From Aradus depressus (taxonomy: Eukaryota > Arthropoda > Insecta > Hemiptera > Aradidae), in contig OY759214.1 in the NCBI GenBank assembly GCA_963662175.1, positions 4,898,001 to 4,962,000 of the forward strand: a stretch of DNA of 64,000 nucleotides. Reading direction: 5' to 3'. The translations under genes and the position numbers were made by a program. The notes under the pieces are model-generated. The model was not told the DNA's origin. It made no database searches and saw only the letters and a list, made by a program, of their open reading frames with translations. Each line of letters opens with the position of its first letter. Position 1 is the first letter of the stretch. Of this stretch, positions 31,071 through 41,405 are shown piece by piece.

Positions 31071-32114
31071 TTATATTGCAAAGCCCAAATTTAATTTTAT
31101 CTTTTTCCGGATGCCCCGGCGAATTATGTCTTTAAAAATCCCCTCCCCCTTCTCTAAATATTCATTCAGTGTTAATTTTCTCCTTAATACCTGTTTAAAT
31201 TCTCTTACTCCTTTTTTAAAATTGTTCTTATGTCTTTTATTAACCTCCTTTCTATTTCCAGTTTGTCTGTAAGTTTTAACTATATTTTCTTTAAAATTAA
31301 AATTTGTCTTTTGTTTGTTGTCCTCAGTCTGTTCGTTTGTTTTGTCTAATAACATCCAAATGTTCCTTTCACTCTGTCCATCCACATCAACATTCATCCT
31401 ATTTTCTTGAATTTCACTTAATACTAATTTTTCTACATTTTGACTCTCTTCCTCCACCTCTTTCTCTAAAATTTGGGTCTGTTCCTCCCCACTGTTATTC
31501 TCTGTTCCTTCTACCTCATCAACTTGTGACTGACTGTCAATAATAAGAACCTCTTTTTCTACTTCAGAATTCCCTTCATCCAACTTGTTAATTTTTTGAA
31601 TAAAGTGCTTTTCTAAGTTTTCTCCTGCTTTATTTATCCTACTTTCAACTCTTTCATTTTCTATTTGAATTTTCTCTAATTGGTTCATCAAATCGTCCAC
31701 CTTTTTATTTAATTTAACTTCTAAATTTTTAATGTCGCCTCTTAAATTTCCCATCTCTCCCTTTAATTCTTTTCCCTGTTCTTCTATTCTCTGATTTATA
31801 TTTTCCAAATCCCCCCTTAATTCTATTCCTTGCTCTTTCATATTCCTCCTTAAATCTCTACCCTGTTCTTCTATTTTTTGATTGATATTTCCAATATCCC
31901 CCCTTAAATTTGTCTCTAGATTTGTAAATTTCTGGGTTATGAATTCCATAAATCTATCTAGCTTATCTGATTTCTCCTCACCTGTACCCTCCGTGGACTG
32001 CATTGCGGCTGGAGTCTCCCTTCCTGTATCTTCCGATACTTCCATATCCGAACTCGACCCTTCCTCTCTACTTTCCTCCTCCAATCTCATCGCCTCTCCT
32101 CTGGTAATTGGCAT
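31071..32114 (-). CDS. family A gag-like coiled-coil protein
   Basis: An intact 347-residue frame. It starts MPITRGEAMRLEEESREEGS (acidic/Ser-rich), then a conserved block DRFMEFITQKFTNLETNL (about residues 53-70). A long heptad-rich coiled coil with repeated LRGDI/IEEQG units covers about residues 70-180, followed by an acidic middle and a basic C-terminus ending FKDIIRRGIRKK. It has the same start, block and end as the 56637-57743 protein of family B. No zinc knuckle or capsid motif is seen. By position it should be a particle or RNA-binding protein; that is inference. Confidence 0.65.
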   Translation of the reverse strand: MPITRGEAMRLEEESREEGSSSDMEVSEDTGRETPAAMQSTEGTGEEKSDKLDRFMEFITQKFTNLETNLRGDIGNINQKIEEQGRDLRRNMKEQGIELRGDLENINQRIEEQGKELKGEMGNLRGDIKNLEVKLNKKVDDLMNQLEKIQIENERVESRINKAGENLEKHFIQKINKLDEGNSEVEKEVLIIDSQSQVDEVEGTENNSGEEQTQILEKEVEEESQNVEKLVLSEIQENRMNVDVDGQSERNIWMLLDKTNEQTEDNKQKTNFNFKENIVKTYRQTGNRKEVNKRHKNNFKKGVREFKQVLRRKLTLNEYLEKGEGIFKDIIRRGIRKKIKLNLGFAI

Positions 32115-32368
32115 TTTCTTACTTTATTAAATATATTAATACTAAACAAAAACAATGTTAAAATAGTAACCTTCTTTTGAAGTCGTCAAAAAAAATATTA
32201 TTTCTCAAAATTAAATGTAACCTTTATTTGTCTCTATTCTATCCTTTTCATCTTTTTCAACCTGTTTCCCTACTTTAATTAATATAAAAAAATTCTCCCA
32301 TCAAGGTTTTGCCAAAATATGATGGGGCTTTGTGGCGAAAATCGTCCACACAAGGGATATGCCAAAAA

Positions 32369-33181
32369 TGTGATAAAAACTTGTTTGCTACCACATTTCC
32401 TGTAGAAATTTGATCTCTTTTGTTTATTTAAATTTTGATTTCTACAGTAATTTGCCGAAAATTGCCCTAAAAAAAATATTATCAATAATTTAAGACGTGC
32501 AATTTTTAAGAAAGTACACGTATACAACGAAAAAAATTCAATTAAACAAACTTTACACTTGGATTCACAAAGAGATACCAATTTTTAATAATTTTAAATA
32601 ATATTAATTTCTAATCCAAAGGTTTTTCAAATGATACTACTACTGGGTCAACAGGGAAGATGAATAGAATAGAATTTGAAGAGGACAAATAATTGGGTTA
32701 TTATCTATATTTACATATTTAAATTTTAAAAAAACTTAACATTTGAACAAACAAAACAAAAATTTACAATGGCACAAAAACATTAAATTAATACTCAAAA
32801 AACTATTTCTTTTTTTTTTTTTATTTTGGGCATACTGAAAAATATATATATTATTAATTGTACCTTCTCGACGCCTCTACCACAAAAAAACCAGACCCCG
32901 TCAACTCTTCACACTTTAATTCCACCCCAGTCAACTTTCATCTTATTGTTCAACTTCATTTTTATTTAAAACATATCAAACCACATGCACCGTTTAAGAG
33001 CTAGCTCACGACTCCATTCCACTCAACACTATTTCACAGCTGTTTTTTATATGTTTTCTTGTTTTGTTTCTCAAACACCTTGATATATATCTAATATATA
33101 TATGATATTAGATTATAATAAAAAAAATTACTTTTTATTCATAAAAAATTCATTAAAAAATGTTCCGTAGTGTACATCACA
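32369..33181 (-). repeat. family A LTR (5' LTR), 813 bp
   Basis: The LTR carrying the promoter for the minus-strand gag-like gene. It differs from the left copy by a ten-base insertion (GAAAATTGCC) and few substitutions, so insertion was fairly recent. Confidence 0.9.
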
Positions 33182-33596
33182 CGAGTTTATTAAGAAACTT
33201 GAGGAGTATTTTGAAATGCTCCATATTAGTAGTTGGAAGGAAAAAAAATTAACAATATCTGAATGTTTTACGGAAGATGTAGACATCTGATGGGAGATGG
33301 AGGCGACGCGATTTACCGATTTTAAAAATTTCAAGGAATGCTTTTTAATGAAATATTGGAATAAAATTAGGCAGTCGGAGATAAGCGATCGATTAAATAA
33401 TGGAAAATATAGAAGAGGGGATGGTCGGTCAATAGAGAAATATGCCCGGAAAATATTAAAAGATTGTAGATACCTAAAGCCAAAAATTCAAGAGGAAGAT
33501 ATAATAACAAAAATGATAAATCAATATCCTCCAGCTGTACAATATTTATTATTATTTTCAACTTTAACGGATGAAGATCAATCATTAGAAATATGA
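33182..33596 (+). pseudogene. gag of the Ty3/Gypsy-like element, continuation
   Basis: It resumes the gag cut at 28191: the end of a 69-bp unit, then a short segment with one stop near 33290, then ATRFTDFKNFKECFLMKYWN and a capsid-type region to LLLFSTLTDEDQSLE. W...DF..FK..F...YW is typical of Ty3/Gypsy gag. It stops abruptly where the antisense env fragment begins. Confidence 0.7.
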
Positions 33597-34073
33597 TTCT
33601 ATTTTATTAATAATTTTGTCATAATGTTCTTTATCATCGGCATCTAGATTGCCCGTTACCCAAGAGATGGCAGTTCCTAGGGCATTAACAAGGCCTCTTT
33701 TACCACGATTATGATTGGCGGGTACTCGAGTATTTGAAAAGATATGGTCTAGTTTATCCTGTACATAAGAGAGATGGGCTTTGAGTGTTTCTACTTGAGC
33801 AACGGAAAGATGACTTCTTAGGGAGGCTATATAAGAATTGTTTGCATTTAATTTTTCTACTGAGTTGAGTATTACAAGAATATTGGTCAGTTCTTCTTGT
33901 AATATTGTTATATTGATCGAATGTATGTATGTAAAATAATTGGTGATCATGTAGGAACTCTGAATTTTTACGGGAATAATTCCTGGTCCTTTAGATAAGT
34001 CGGTGAATTTATAAGTGGCTAGGCCCTGGCTGAGGAGAGCTATCAGGAGCGACTGCAGGATCGGTGCTTTCAT
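33597..34073 (-). pseudogene. errantivirus-type envelope glycoprotein, 5' part only
   Basis: The frame overlaps the end of the integrase gene by a few bases, as is common in these elements. Its first 20 or so residues form a hydrophobic leader. Around residue 125 a furin-type RGKR site is followed by a Gly/hydrophobic segment resembling the fusion peptide of insect errantivirus envelopes. The frame ends at the junction with the opposite-strand gag, so most of the transmembrane subunit is absent. In intact relatives this glycoprotein mediates entry into insect cells; this fragment cannot. Confidence 0.75.
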
Positions 34074-34347
34074 TCTGTCTTCTTCTCTGTAAGAAGGGTT
34101 GAAGAATTAGTGTTCCTCTTTTCAAATTTTCTGGGTCTCCTCATCTGACTGGGATGAATTTTAATGTTTTTATTTCTACCGATTTTAGCAGTTTGTTTAT
34201 TCCTATCATAGATAACTCTTTTAAATTTGTTTTTCGCTTTATTTCTTACATTTGTCTGTATGTAAATATTGCCATGAGGTATTGAGACGTTTTCTCTGTT
34301 TTCATTTAAATTTGTGGTCCTATCAGATATTTCTTTTTCTATTAGGG
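34070..34347 (-). pseudogene. Gypsy integrase, C-terminal tail
   Basis: The minus-strand residues LIEKEISDRTTNLN through a basic stretch to RRPRKFEKR are the unstructured C-terminal end of the integrase cut by the BEL insertion. The target duplication TAGGG (34343-34347 and 41401-41405) links it to the body at 41406-42760. Confidence 0.75.
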
Positions 34348-34801
34348 TGTTTGGGTCAGGGTCGGACACTTAACGTTGTGAGCAAAGGCCCGATAACCAT
34401 GAAGAACCCAGAATGATAGGGGAGTAAAATATGTGAGGAATAAATGCGGAAATAGTGAAAATAAGAATTCTATTTGGAACACAATAAGTAAATTGAAATG
34501 AATGTTACTTGATCACTGTAAACAGAATGTTCTGGTCGATTCGGCTGTGTCGCTCCTTGGTGGTCCGTGATGATAGACAAGATCGGAGGGGGTCCTCACG
34601 AGGAAGTCTTCATATGTGAGATGTATTCAGGCCAGGCTGCGTTGGACGAAATGCTGACTGGGGTAGTAAGATGCGTCTCAGTCAGGCTGTGGTGAACGAC
34701 TGGTCGCTGGACCGGGAGTAGTGGGGATAGCGAGCGAGCTAGCCGTGGCGTAGGGACCATAGTGGGGGGCGCTGGCTAAGCTCAATAGTCGTAATTGAAC
34801 A
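34348..34801 (-). repeat. BEL 3' LTR
   Basis: 454 bp, TG...CA, no difference noticed from the copy at 40947-41400. Confidence 0.95.
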
Positions 34802-35070
34802 TACCGCCCACCTAAATTTGGCTACGCTGAATTTACAGTACCCAAAAGAAAGGGCAGGGGTGAGTCGACCGATGGCAGCCGAGAGGGGAGAACAGCACTA
34901 TGTACCTTCATAGTGATAAAGAAACATATCTTAAAAATAATTAGAATTATAAGTGATAAAAGGAACGCAACATGAACTTACAATGACTAAAGAAAAAAAT
35001 AGCCTAAAATAATTAGAATTATAAACTATATACAAACTATGTGAATCTCGGCAATGTCCAGGGATCCCCG

Positions 35071-38000
35071 TCACTTAGGGGAAACTCGGGTCGCATCTGA
35101 TGAGAGTAGAGGTGCGAGAGAGGCGACTGAACGCTTGAAAATTCTTCCATTGAGTGTGCGAACGGTAACCACTCTCACGACGCCGTCGTCTCCGGGGAAA
35201 ACGTCGCAGATACGCCCGGTCGGCCAAGTACCTGCAGGTGTGCGACTCTCGATCATCAGAACGAGATCGCCGATGCTGAGATTAGGATGGTTTCGGGTCC
35301 ATCTGACACGCTGCTGTAGGAGATGCAAATAGTCCTTGTTCCATCGGGACCACACATAAGATATTTGCCGTTGTACTAAGTGCCAACGATCGAGGTGACT
35401 GGTGCATTCATCTGAAGATGGAACAGATGGGATAGAAGTCAGTGGTGCACCGATCAGAAAGTGGCCAGGTGTCAGTGTGTCGAAACTCTCCGGATCTTCT
35501 CTGAGAGGGCATAAGGGTCTCGAGTTGAGCAGCCCTTCAATGCGTACCAAGATGGTATTCAATTCTTCAAAGGTGAGGGGGTGCTTACCGACAGAAGTCA
35601 CCAAAAGATTTTTGATGGACTTAACGCCGGCCTCCCACAAACCGCCGAAGTGTGGAGAGCGAGGTGGTATGAATTTCCAAACAACACTCTTGGAGGAGAG
35701 GTGATCAGTCCATAAATCAGTGTGACGGCTCAAAAACGCGTAGAGATCCTTGAGATATCTAGATGCGCCGACAAAGTTGGTGGCATTGTCCGAATGAATG
35801 CACTGCGGGAGTCCGCGTCGAGCGACAAAGCGGTCTAGGGTGGCCAAGAACGCATCTGTCCCTAGCGAGGAAACTAGCTCCAAATGGATAGCCTTCGTGG
35901 CGAAGCAAACGAAAATGCAGAGATATGCCTTGCCTATCGGTGCCTTGCGTCTTGGAGATTCTCGGAGGGCAAATGGTCCGGCATAATCGACTCCAACCTG
36001 TGTAAATGCGCGAAACTGATGGAAACGTTCAACTGGAAGATCACCCATTAGGGGGATAGACGGCCTGGCACGGAGACGTCTGCAATAGGTGCAGAGATAT
36101 ATCCGGCTCTTAATCACCTTAAGTGCGCTGGGAACCCAAAATCTCTGGCGCAAAAGAGACAGCATTAGAGTTGGGCCAGCATGAAAGTGCTTCTTGTGCA
36201 GGTCGTCTATAATAAGACGAGTGAGATGGTGATCTCGAGGTAGAAGCATAGGGTGCTTATAGTCATAGGTGAGCGAAGAGTGTCGCAGCCTGCCGCCCAC
36301 CCTAAATAACCCAGGCGCATCCAAAAAGGGATGGAGTTGCTGGTAGGCCTTAGGGGTTTCATCACCATAGAGCGCTGGAGGCAAAGCACAGTGTTGAGCG
36401 ATTTGTACGCATGCGGATAGTGCCTTAGAGAATTCATCGCTAGTGATGGGTCCTTGGGTGGCTTCCTGTAGGTGTTGCGCGCGATGAGCGAGTCGCAATA
36501 TCCGAGCGATTGTTCTGATCAATCGTGGTAGGGAGGAAAAATGACTCATCCAAGAGTCATCATGAATATGGTGAACGTTCTTGGACGTTGGGATGGCAGT
36601 AGCCAGCAAGGCTTGATCTGGTGACGGCGAGAGGAGTCCAGAATAGCCTTCGCCAAATGGTTCCGGGTTGTCCATGAGCCAGAGGGGTCCATGCCACCAG
36701 AGGTTGTGATCCTTGAGTTCGGATGGAAGGCATCCACGGGATGCTATGTCGGAGGGATTATCCTCCGAGCGAACAAACTTCCACTGCCTGACATCGGAAG
36801 CCCTTGGAATAGCAGAGACTCTGTTCGCCTCAAACACCTTGAGTTGATGAATAGGTTGGCGCAACCATGCAAGCACCACCGAAGAGTCTGTGAAGTATAG
36901 AGCTTCATGATGCGTCTCTATTGTGATAGATGACACGACTCTCGCAAGCAAGAGCGCTCCGCAGAGTTCCAATTGGGGTATCGTTAGAAACTTGGTGGGG
37001 GCGACCTTTGTCTTCGCTTTGAGCAGATTGACGTGCACTCCGCCACTAGGTGACTGAGTGCGTGCGTAAACAGCAGCAGCGTATCCACGGGAAGAAGCAT
37101 CGCTAAAACCTATCAGCTGGATAGTTGCTTGATGGACCTGTATATAGCGGGGAATGGTAATCATCTTAAGAGTAGGCCACTCGTTGGTAAGTTGAGACCA
37201 TTTTTCGCGAAGAGGTGAAGGCAAGGGATCGTCCCAAGAGATTTCGTGGCGCCAAGCTTCTTGTAGCAAGGTTTTGGCGCTAAGTATTACGGGAGCTAAA
37301 AATCCGAGTGGGTCGAAAATTCGTGCAACGGTTGAGAGAACGACCCGCTTGGTTGCATGAGAGACAGGTTCCTGGACTGTGAAAGAGAAAACATCTCGTT
37401 GGGGGTACCACATGAGACCAAGAATCTTGATGATGGAATTGCTTTCCTGAGGCAAGGCTTGAGCTTCAATAGGATCCTGAGAAGGAGGTAGCAATTCGGG
37501 GGCATTAGATGCCCATTTGCTTAGTTGAAACCCGCCTAGATTAAATAGGCCAATGAGCTGTTCCTTAAGAGCATGGGCCTCTTCGAGCGTATTTGCTCCT
37601 GAAGCAAAATCGTCGACGTACATGGCCTTCGGAATCCGCTCTGCAGCTAGGGGAAAGGCGTAGCCTTCATCACTAACAAACTGGGCAACAGTCTTGATCG
37701 CTTGATAACCGCTAGACGTGATGCCATAAGTGACGGTGCGCAGTTCATGCTCAACTACAGGCTTGGAAGAATCGTTACGCCAGAAAATATGCTGTAGATG
37801 ACGGTCTTCGGGATGTACCAAGATCTGGCGGTACATCTTCACTAGATCCGTCGTGAAAGCTATGACGAAGAGACGAAAGTGGATGAGTATGTCGCACAAG
37901 TCCGTCTGCAGTTTAGGCCCAGTGATAAGAACATCGTTCAAGCTGGGGCCGCCAGCCGAGCAAGATGCGTCAAACACAACACGAAGCTTAGTTTCGTGCG

Positions 38001-40506
38001 GCTTGACTTGCCATACCCCGTGATGAGGGATCACGTAGGGTGCAACAATGGTCGTGGGAGCCATGTGGCCTAGACGTACATAGTCTTCCATAAAGGCTAA
38101 GTACTTCTCCTTGAGGACGGGGTCACGAGTGAATTTCCGTTCCAAGGCGAAGAATCTCCGGAGAGCTATGTCTCGGTTTTCGTCAGGGAGCACGCCAGTA
38201 GGTTTCAGGGGCAACCTCACTACATATCTACCCTCCGAAGTGCGCGAATGAGTTTTCGCAAACGACTCTTCACACAAGACGTCATGGGTTTTGCGAAGAT
38301 CTGCGGGTCGTGGTTCCTCAATTTCCCAGAAGACCTTCAACTGGCTTAAGATAGCAGTTTCATCTAGGGCCAAAAGGGAGATGCTGCGCGACTGATTGAT
38401 AAAAGAAGTGGTTCCCATGACCACATTACCAAAAACAGTGGGCATGAGATAAAGCTCGTCAACCTCCGACTTGACGGGAGCTCCTATGATGAGTCGTGGA
38501 TATAAGTCAAGTCCAACCAAAACATCGACGAGGCCAGGATCGGCGAATGAGGGGTCAGCTAAGCCGTAACGCGATAGCTGAACAGCGACGGTCGGTGAAA
38601 CCTTTCGCTTCGGAGTGTCGGATGTAATCTCATCGACTACAAGAGCGCGCACCTTGAAGCACGCATCAGTAATAGTAGAGTGCATGCGGCACGTTAACCA
38701 ACCTTTGACATTGGGCACTAAGTTGCCACCAAGACCCGCTATACGGCCGTCAAAGGGTTTTAAACTACCGCCAATTTTACTGGCGAGGTCGGTAGTTATA
38801 AATGTATACTGGCTCCCTGAGTCCAATAACACACGAGCGGGGACGGAGGTGTGAAGTCCGTTGAATAGGGCCTGAGCGGTGCCCATAATGACATGCGATT
38901 CGGGTTGATGTCGCTTGTCGGTAGGCGCCGGGATGGTATCTGCCCGAACATGGCCTACGAATGATGAATGGGGTTCACCATTGTTATCGTTGGAGCGGGC
39001 TTCATCAATCATCTTCCCTGTATGAAGTAAGCTGTGATGCCTTGAATTGCAGTATTTACAATTCCATTTTGACGGGCAGTTCGCGGCCCGATGCCCTCTT
39101 CCCAGGCAGTTAAGGCATCCAGTCCATGCCTTGGCGAAGTCGAAACGAGTCTGGGCCGGCAGCTCACTGAAGGTGAAACATTTCACTAGTGAATGGGTGC
39201 CTTTGCAGTAGGGGCATGGAGTGAAACTCGGATTTGGGCTGTTATTCGTAGCCGAGGGAGAGGTGCGTCCAAATCTATTTGACCTAGGTGAGCCACGGTG
39301 GCGAGCCGGGCTCCTCCTCGTACTGGCGGTTGGGGAACTACTGTGACGTGTAGGGCTCTTCCTTGACCAGGATTGAGATGAATCTCCAGATTGGGCGAGT
39401 ATAGATACGCCAGTAGAGTACTTAGGCGAACTCTTATTGGGAGGTTTGAGTCGCGGATCCATTGCTCGATCGGGGGTACCGGAGCGTTCATCGAGAAGTT
39501 CCAGGGATAGCTTACAAGCCATCATGCGTTGCCTCACAAAGTTGATTATTTTGTCGGCAGATGGGAACTCTGTCCCTTTATGGGCAAGCTCAAACTGCTT
39601 GCGGGTGGCCGGATCGAGTGCTCGCAATGCCAGGATAGACAGTAAGGCGTCACCTGGGTTTTGGAGCCTTAGAGCGCGAAATGATTCGACGCTCTCGCCG
39701 ACCTGAGAGAGATATGCGTTCAGCTTGGCGTACTCAGAGTTGGATGAGCGATTACGGAAATTTAGGACCGTCTGAATGTGTCGAGAGGCCAATACTCGGG
39801 GGTTGTCATAAACCTTCATTAATGACTCCCAAGCCAGGGCATATGAAGAACCGTCGAAGGACAGACCAGACAGGAGCGATGCGGGTTCTCCTACCAGAGC
39901 GTCTTTAAGATAATGCATCTTGTCGACTGGAGGGATGCGTGGACTGTTTCCTACTAATGAGAGAAACTTGTCCCGAAATTCTACCCATTTGAATAAGTCC
40001 CCGTTCCATTTAGGCACCGCTATGCGTGGTAACCCACATCCCTGATAGTCGTTGGGTGCTGACAATAGGGTGGGAACGGCAGCCGAAGAAGCTGAAGTGA
40101 CGGATGCGGCTTCGCGTTTCAGTCTAAGCTTCCGAAGAGAGGTATCAGCCACAAGGATCTCATCCCTCACAGTATCGTGGATAGTCAGCCATTTTTCATC
40201 TGGAAACGAAGTTTTCGGATCGAGATTGAAATGCGCACTATCGAGCTCCTTCCAGGTTGCCTGAAATTCGTGCCAATACTCACAAGCGCTGTGTAGGCGT
40301 GCCTCCAGATCGGCATAAGAGTCGTCGTCAGGGGTGGCTGCCTTAGCCACAACCATGATGCCGGCAATGTTGCGCTTAATGCTGCGGAGCTGGCGCTCTA
40401 GTGATGAAATCTGATGGGAAGATTCCGCCATCATGTGACTATCAATCTGGTGAGTAAACAATAGAAAATATAATTTGGAAAATAATGATCCGTTCAGGAC
40501 ACACAA
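35071..40506 (-). CDS. BEL/Pao Gag-Pol polyprotein (about 1787-1811 aa)
   Basis: Translation likely starts at MMAESSHQ (about 40434) rather than at the upstream ATG. Order: N-terminal coiled segment; gag capsid-type domain from about residue 160 (IAVPKWNGDLFKWVEFRDKF); zinc knuckle region about 420-500 (CPYCKGTH, CLNCLGRGHRAANC); aspartic protease near 560 (LLDSGSQYTFITT); RT with KMYRQILVHPEDR and the catalytic MYVDDF near 961; Pao-type RNase H near 1130 (GFSDASSRGYAAA); integrase with HHLTRLII...HFHAG and CTYC zinc part, DYAGPF near 1505, HSDNATNF near 1575 and FGGLWEAG near 1623; and a DUF5641-like C-terminus (GDLVLMIESRTPAGTWPTGR). All catalytic residues that I can place are present, with no internal stop. 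Confidence 0.95.
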   Translation of the reverse strand: MCVLNGSLFSKLYFLLFTHQIDSHMMAESSHQISSLERQLRSIKRNIAGIMVVAKAATPDDDSYADLEARLHSACEYWHEFQATWKELDSAHFNLDPKTSFPDEKWLTIHDTVRDEILVADTSLRKLRLKREAASVTSASSAAVPTLLSAPNDYQGCGLPRIAVPKWNGDLFKWVEFRDKFLSLVGNSPRIPPVDKMHYLKDALVGEPASLLSGLSFDGSSYALAWESLMKVYDNPRVLASRHIQTVLNFRNRSSNSEYAKLNAYLSQVGESVESFRALRLQNPGDALLSILALRALDPATRKQFELAHKGTEFPSADKIINFVRQRMMACKLSLELLDERSGTPDRAMDPRLKPPNKSSPKYSTGVSILAQSGDSSQSWSRKSPTRHSSSPTASTRRSPARHRGSPRSNRFGRTSPSATNNSPNPSFTPCPYCKGTHSLVKCFTFSELPAQTRFDFAKAWTGCLNCLGRGHRAANCPSKWNCKYCNSRHHSLLHTGKMIDEARSNDNNGEPHSSFVGHVRADTIPAPTDKRHQPESHVIMGTAQALFNGLHTSVPARVLLDSGSQYTFITTDLASKIGGSLKPFDGRIAGLGGNLVPNVKGWLTCRMHSTITDACFKVRALVVDEITSDTPKRKVSPTVAVQLSRYGLADPSFADPGLVDVLVGLDLYPRLIIGAPVKSEVDELYLMPTVFGNVVMGTTSFINQSRSISLLALDETAILSQLKVFWEIEEPRPADLRKTHDVLCEESFAKTHSRTSEGRYVVRLPLKPTGVLPDENRDIALRRFFALERKFTRDPVLKEKYLAFMEDYVRLGHMAPTTIVAPYVIPHHGVWQVKPHETKLRVVFDASCSAGGPSLNDVLITGPKLQTDLCDILIHFRLFVIAFTTDLVKMYRQILVHPEDRHLQHIFWRNDSSKPVVEHELRTVTYGITSSGYQAIKTVAQFVSDEGYAFPLAAERIPKAMYVDDFASGANTLEEAHALKEQLIGLFNLGGFQLSKWASNAPELLPPSQDPIEAQALPQESNSIIKILGLMWYPQRDVFSFTVQEPVSHATKRVVLSTVARIFDPLGFLAPVILSAKTLLQEAWRHEISWDDPLPSPLREKWSQLTNEWPTLKMITIPRYIQVHQATIQLIGFSDASSRGYAAAVYARTQSPSGGVHVNLLKAKTKVAPTKFLTIPQLELCGALLLARVVSSITIETHHEALYFTDSSVVLAWLRQPIHQLKVFEANRVSAIPRASDVRQWKFVRSEDNPSDIASRGCLPSELKDHNLWWHGPLWLMDNPEPFGEGYSGLLSPSPDQALLATAIPTSKNVHHIHDDSWMSHFSSLPRLIRTIARILRLAHRAQHLQEATQGPITSDEFSKALSACVQIAQHCALPPALYGDETPKAYQQLHPFLDAPGLFRVGGRLRHSSLTYDYKHPMLLPRDHHLTRLIIDDLHKKHFHAGPTLMLSLLRQRFWVPSALKVIKSRIYLCTYCRRLRARPSIPLMGDLPVERFHQFRAFTQVGVDYAGPFALRESPRRKAPIGKAYLCIFVCFATKAIHLELVSSLGTDAFLATLDRFVARRGLPQCIHSDNATNFVGASRYLKDLYAFLSRHTDLWTDHLSSKSVVWKFIPPRSPHFGGLWEAGVKSIKNLLVTSVGKHPLTFEELNTILVRIEGLLNSRPLCPLREDPESFDTLTPGHFLIGAPLTSIPSVPSSDECTSHLDRWHLVQRQISYVWSRWNKDYLHLLQQRVRWTRNHPNLSIGDLVLMIESRTPAGTWPTGRICDVFPGDDGVVRVVTVRTLNGRIFKRSVASLAPLLSSDATRVSPK

Positions 40507-40946
40507 TCAAGGAAATATCAATGGTTATGCATATGTATATAATATATAATATGTTAATATGATTATGCATATGTTATAATATGTTAATATGATTATGCAT
40601 ATGTTATAACATGTTTATAAAATATGTATGTATATAATATAAATGTGTACATAAGTTAAGAGCATAAGTGATTAGAAACTAGGAGACCTAATCCTTATAG
40701 AGGATTACTGTGGTCGGACAAGTGTTTGTAATATACTTGCACTTATTATTACAAAGTATGTTGTCTAACGTAGGATTAAAGCGAGGGATTATGTGGCTGC
40801 CATAGGTCGAGCTCCTATGAAATACAACATTGACTGAAATATTATATAAAAATTCATAATGAATGAATAAATGAAAAAAGATGAGACACTGAATAAAAGT
40901 GATGAAGAGAGATTTCCACAATAATCCTCACCCGGGGCACCATAAA
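40507..40946 (-). promoter_or_regulatory. BEL leader with primer-binding site and short repeats
   Basis: The untranslated leader between 5' LTR and gag. TGGTGCCCCGGGTGAGG (minus strand, ending near 40943) is the primer site. The segment 40535-40620 contains three copies of ATGATTATGCATATGTTATA-like sequence, about 30 bp each. Confidence 0.7.
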
Positions 40947-41400
40947 TGTTTGGGTCAGGGTCGGACACTTAACGTTGTGAGCAAAGGCCCGATAACCATG
41001 AAGAACCCAGAATGATAGGGGAGTAAAATATGTGAGGAATAAATGCGGAAATAGTGAAAATAAGAATTCTATTTGGAACACAATAAGTAAATTGAAATGA
41101 ATGTTACTTGATCACTGTAAACAGAATGTTCTGGTCGATTCGGCTGTGTCGCTCCTTGGTGGTCCGTGATGATAGACAAGATCGGAGGGGGTCCTCACGA
41201 GGAAGTCTTCATATGTGAGATGTATTCAGGCCAGGCTGCGTTGGACGAAATGCTGACTGGGGTAGTAAGATGCGTCTCAGTCAGGCTGTGGTGAACGACT
41301 GGTCGCTGGACCGGGAGTAGTGGGGATAGCGAGCGAGCTAGCCGTGGCGTAGGGACCATAGTGGGGGGCGCTGGCTAAGCTCAATAGTCGTAATTGAACA
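40947..41400 (-). repeat. BEL 5' LTR
   Basis: The 454-bp LTR holding the promoter for the minus-strand polyprotein; matches the 34348 copy. Confidence 0.95.
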
Positions 41401-41405
41401 TAGGG

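Larger units (their letters stand above)
28192..33181 (-). mobile_element. LTR retroelement family A, gag-only (no pol)
   Basis: Direct LTRs at 28192-28994 and 32369-33181 begin TGTGATAAAAACTTG and end GTACATCACA. The target duplication is CGAG (28188-28191 and 33182-33185). On the minus strand a primer-site-like TGGCATATCCCTTGTGTGG follows the right LTR and a purine tract AAGAAGGAAAAGGCAAA precedes the left one, so it reads right to left. The interior holds one coiled-coil gag-like frame and about 2 kb without coding; there is no protease, RT or integrase. It must be moved in trans. Confidence 0.88.
34348..41400 (-). mobile_element. BEL/Pao LTR retrotransposon, structurally complete
   Basis: 454-bp LTRs at 34348-34801 and 40947-41400 (TGTTTGGG...TTGAACA) look identical by eye and are flanked by the 5-bp duplication TAGGG, as expected for BEL/Pao. 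On the minus strand, TGGTGCCCCGGGTGAGG directly follows the 5' LTR region as primer site, and a purine-rich AGGTGGGCGG precedes the 3' LTR. A single undamaged polyprotein frame fills the interior. It sits in the integrase of the older Gypsy copy and is the youngest-looking element in the window. Confidence 0.95.
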
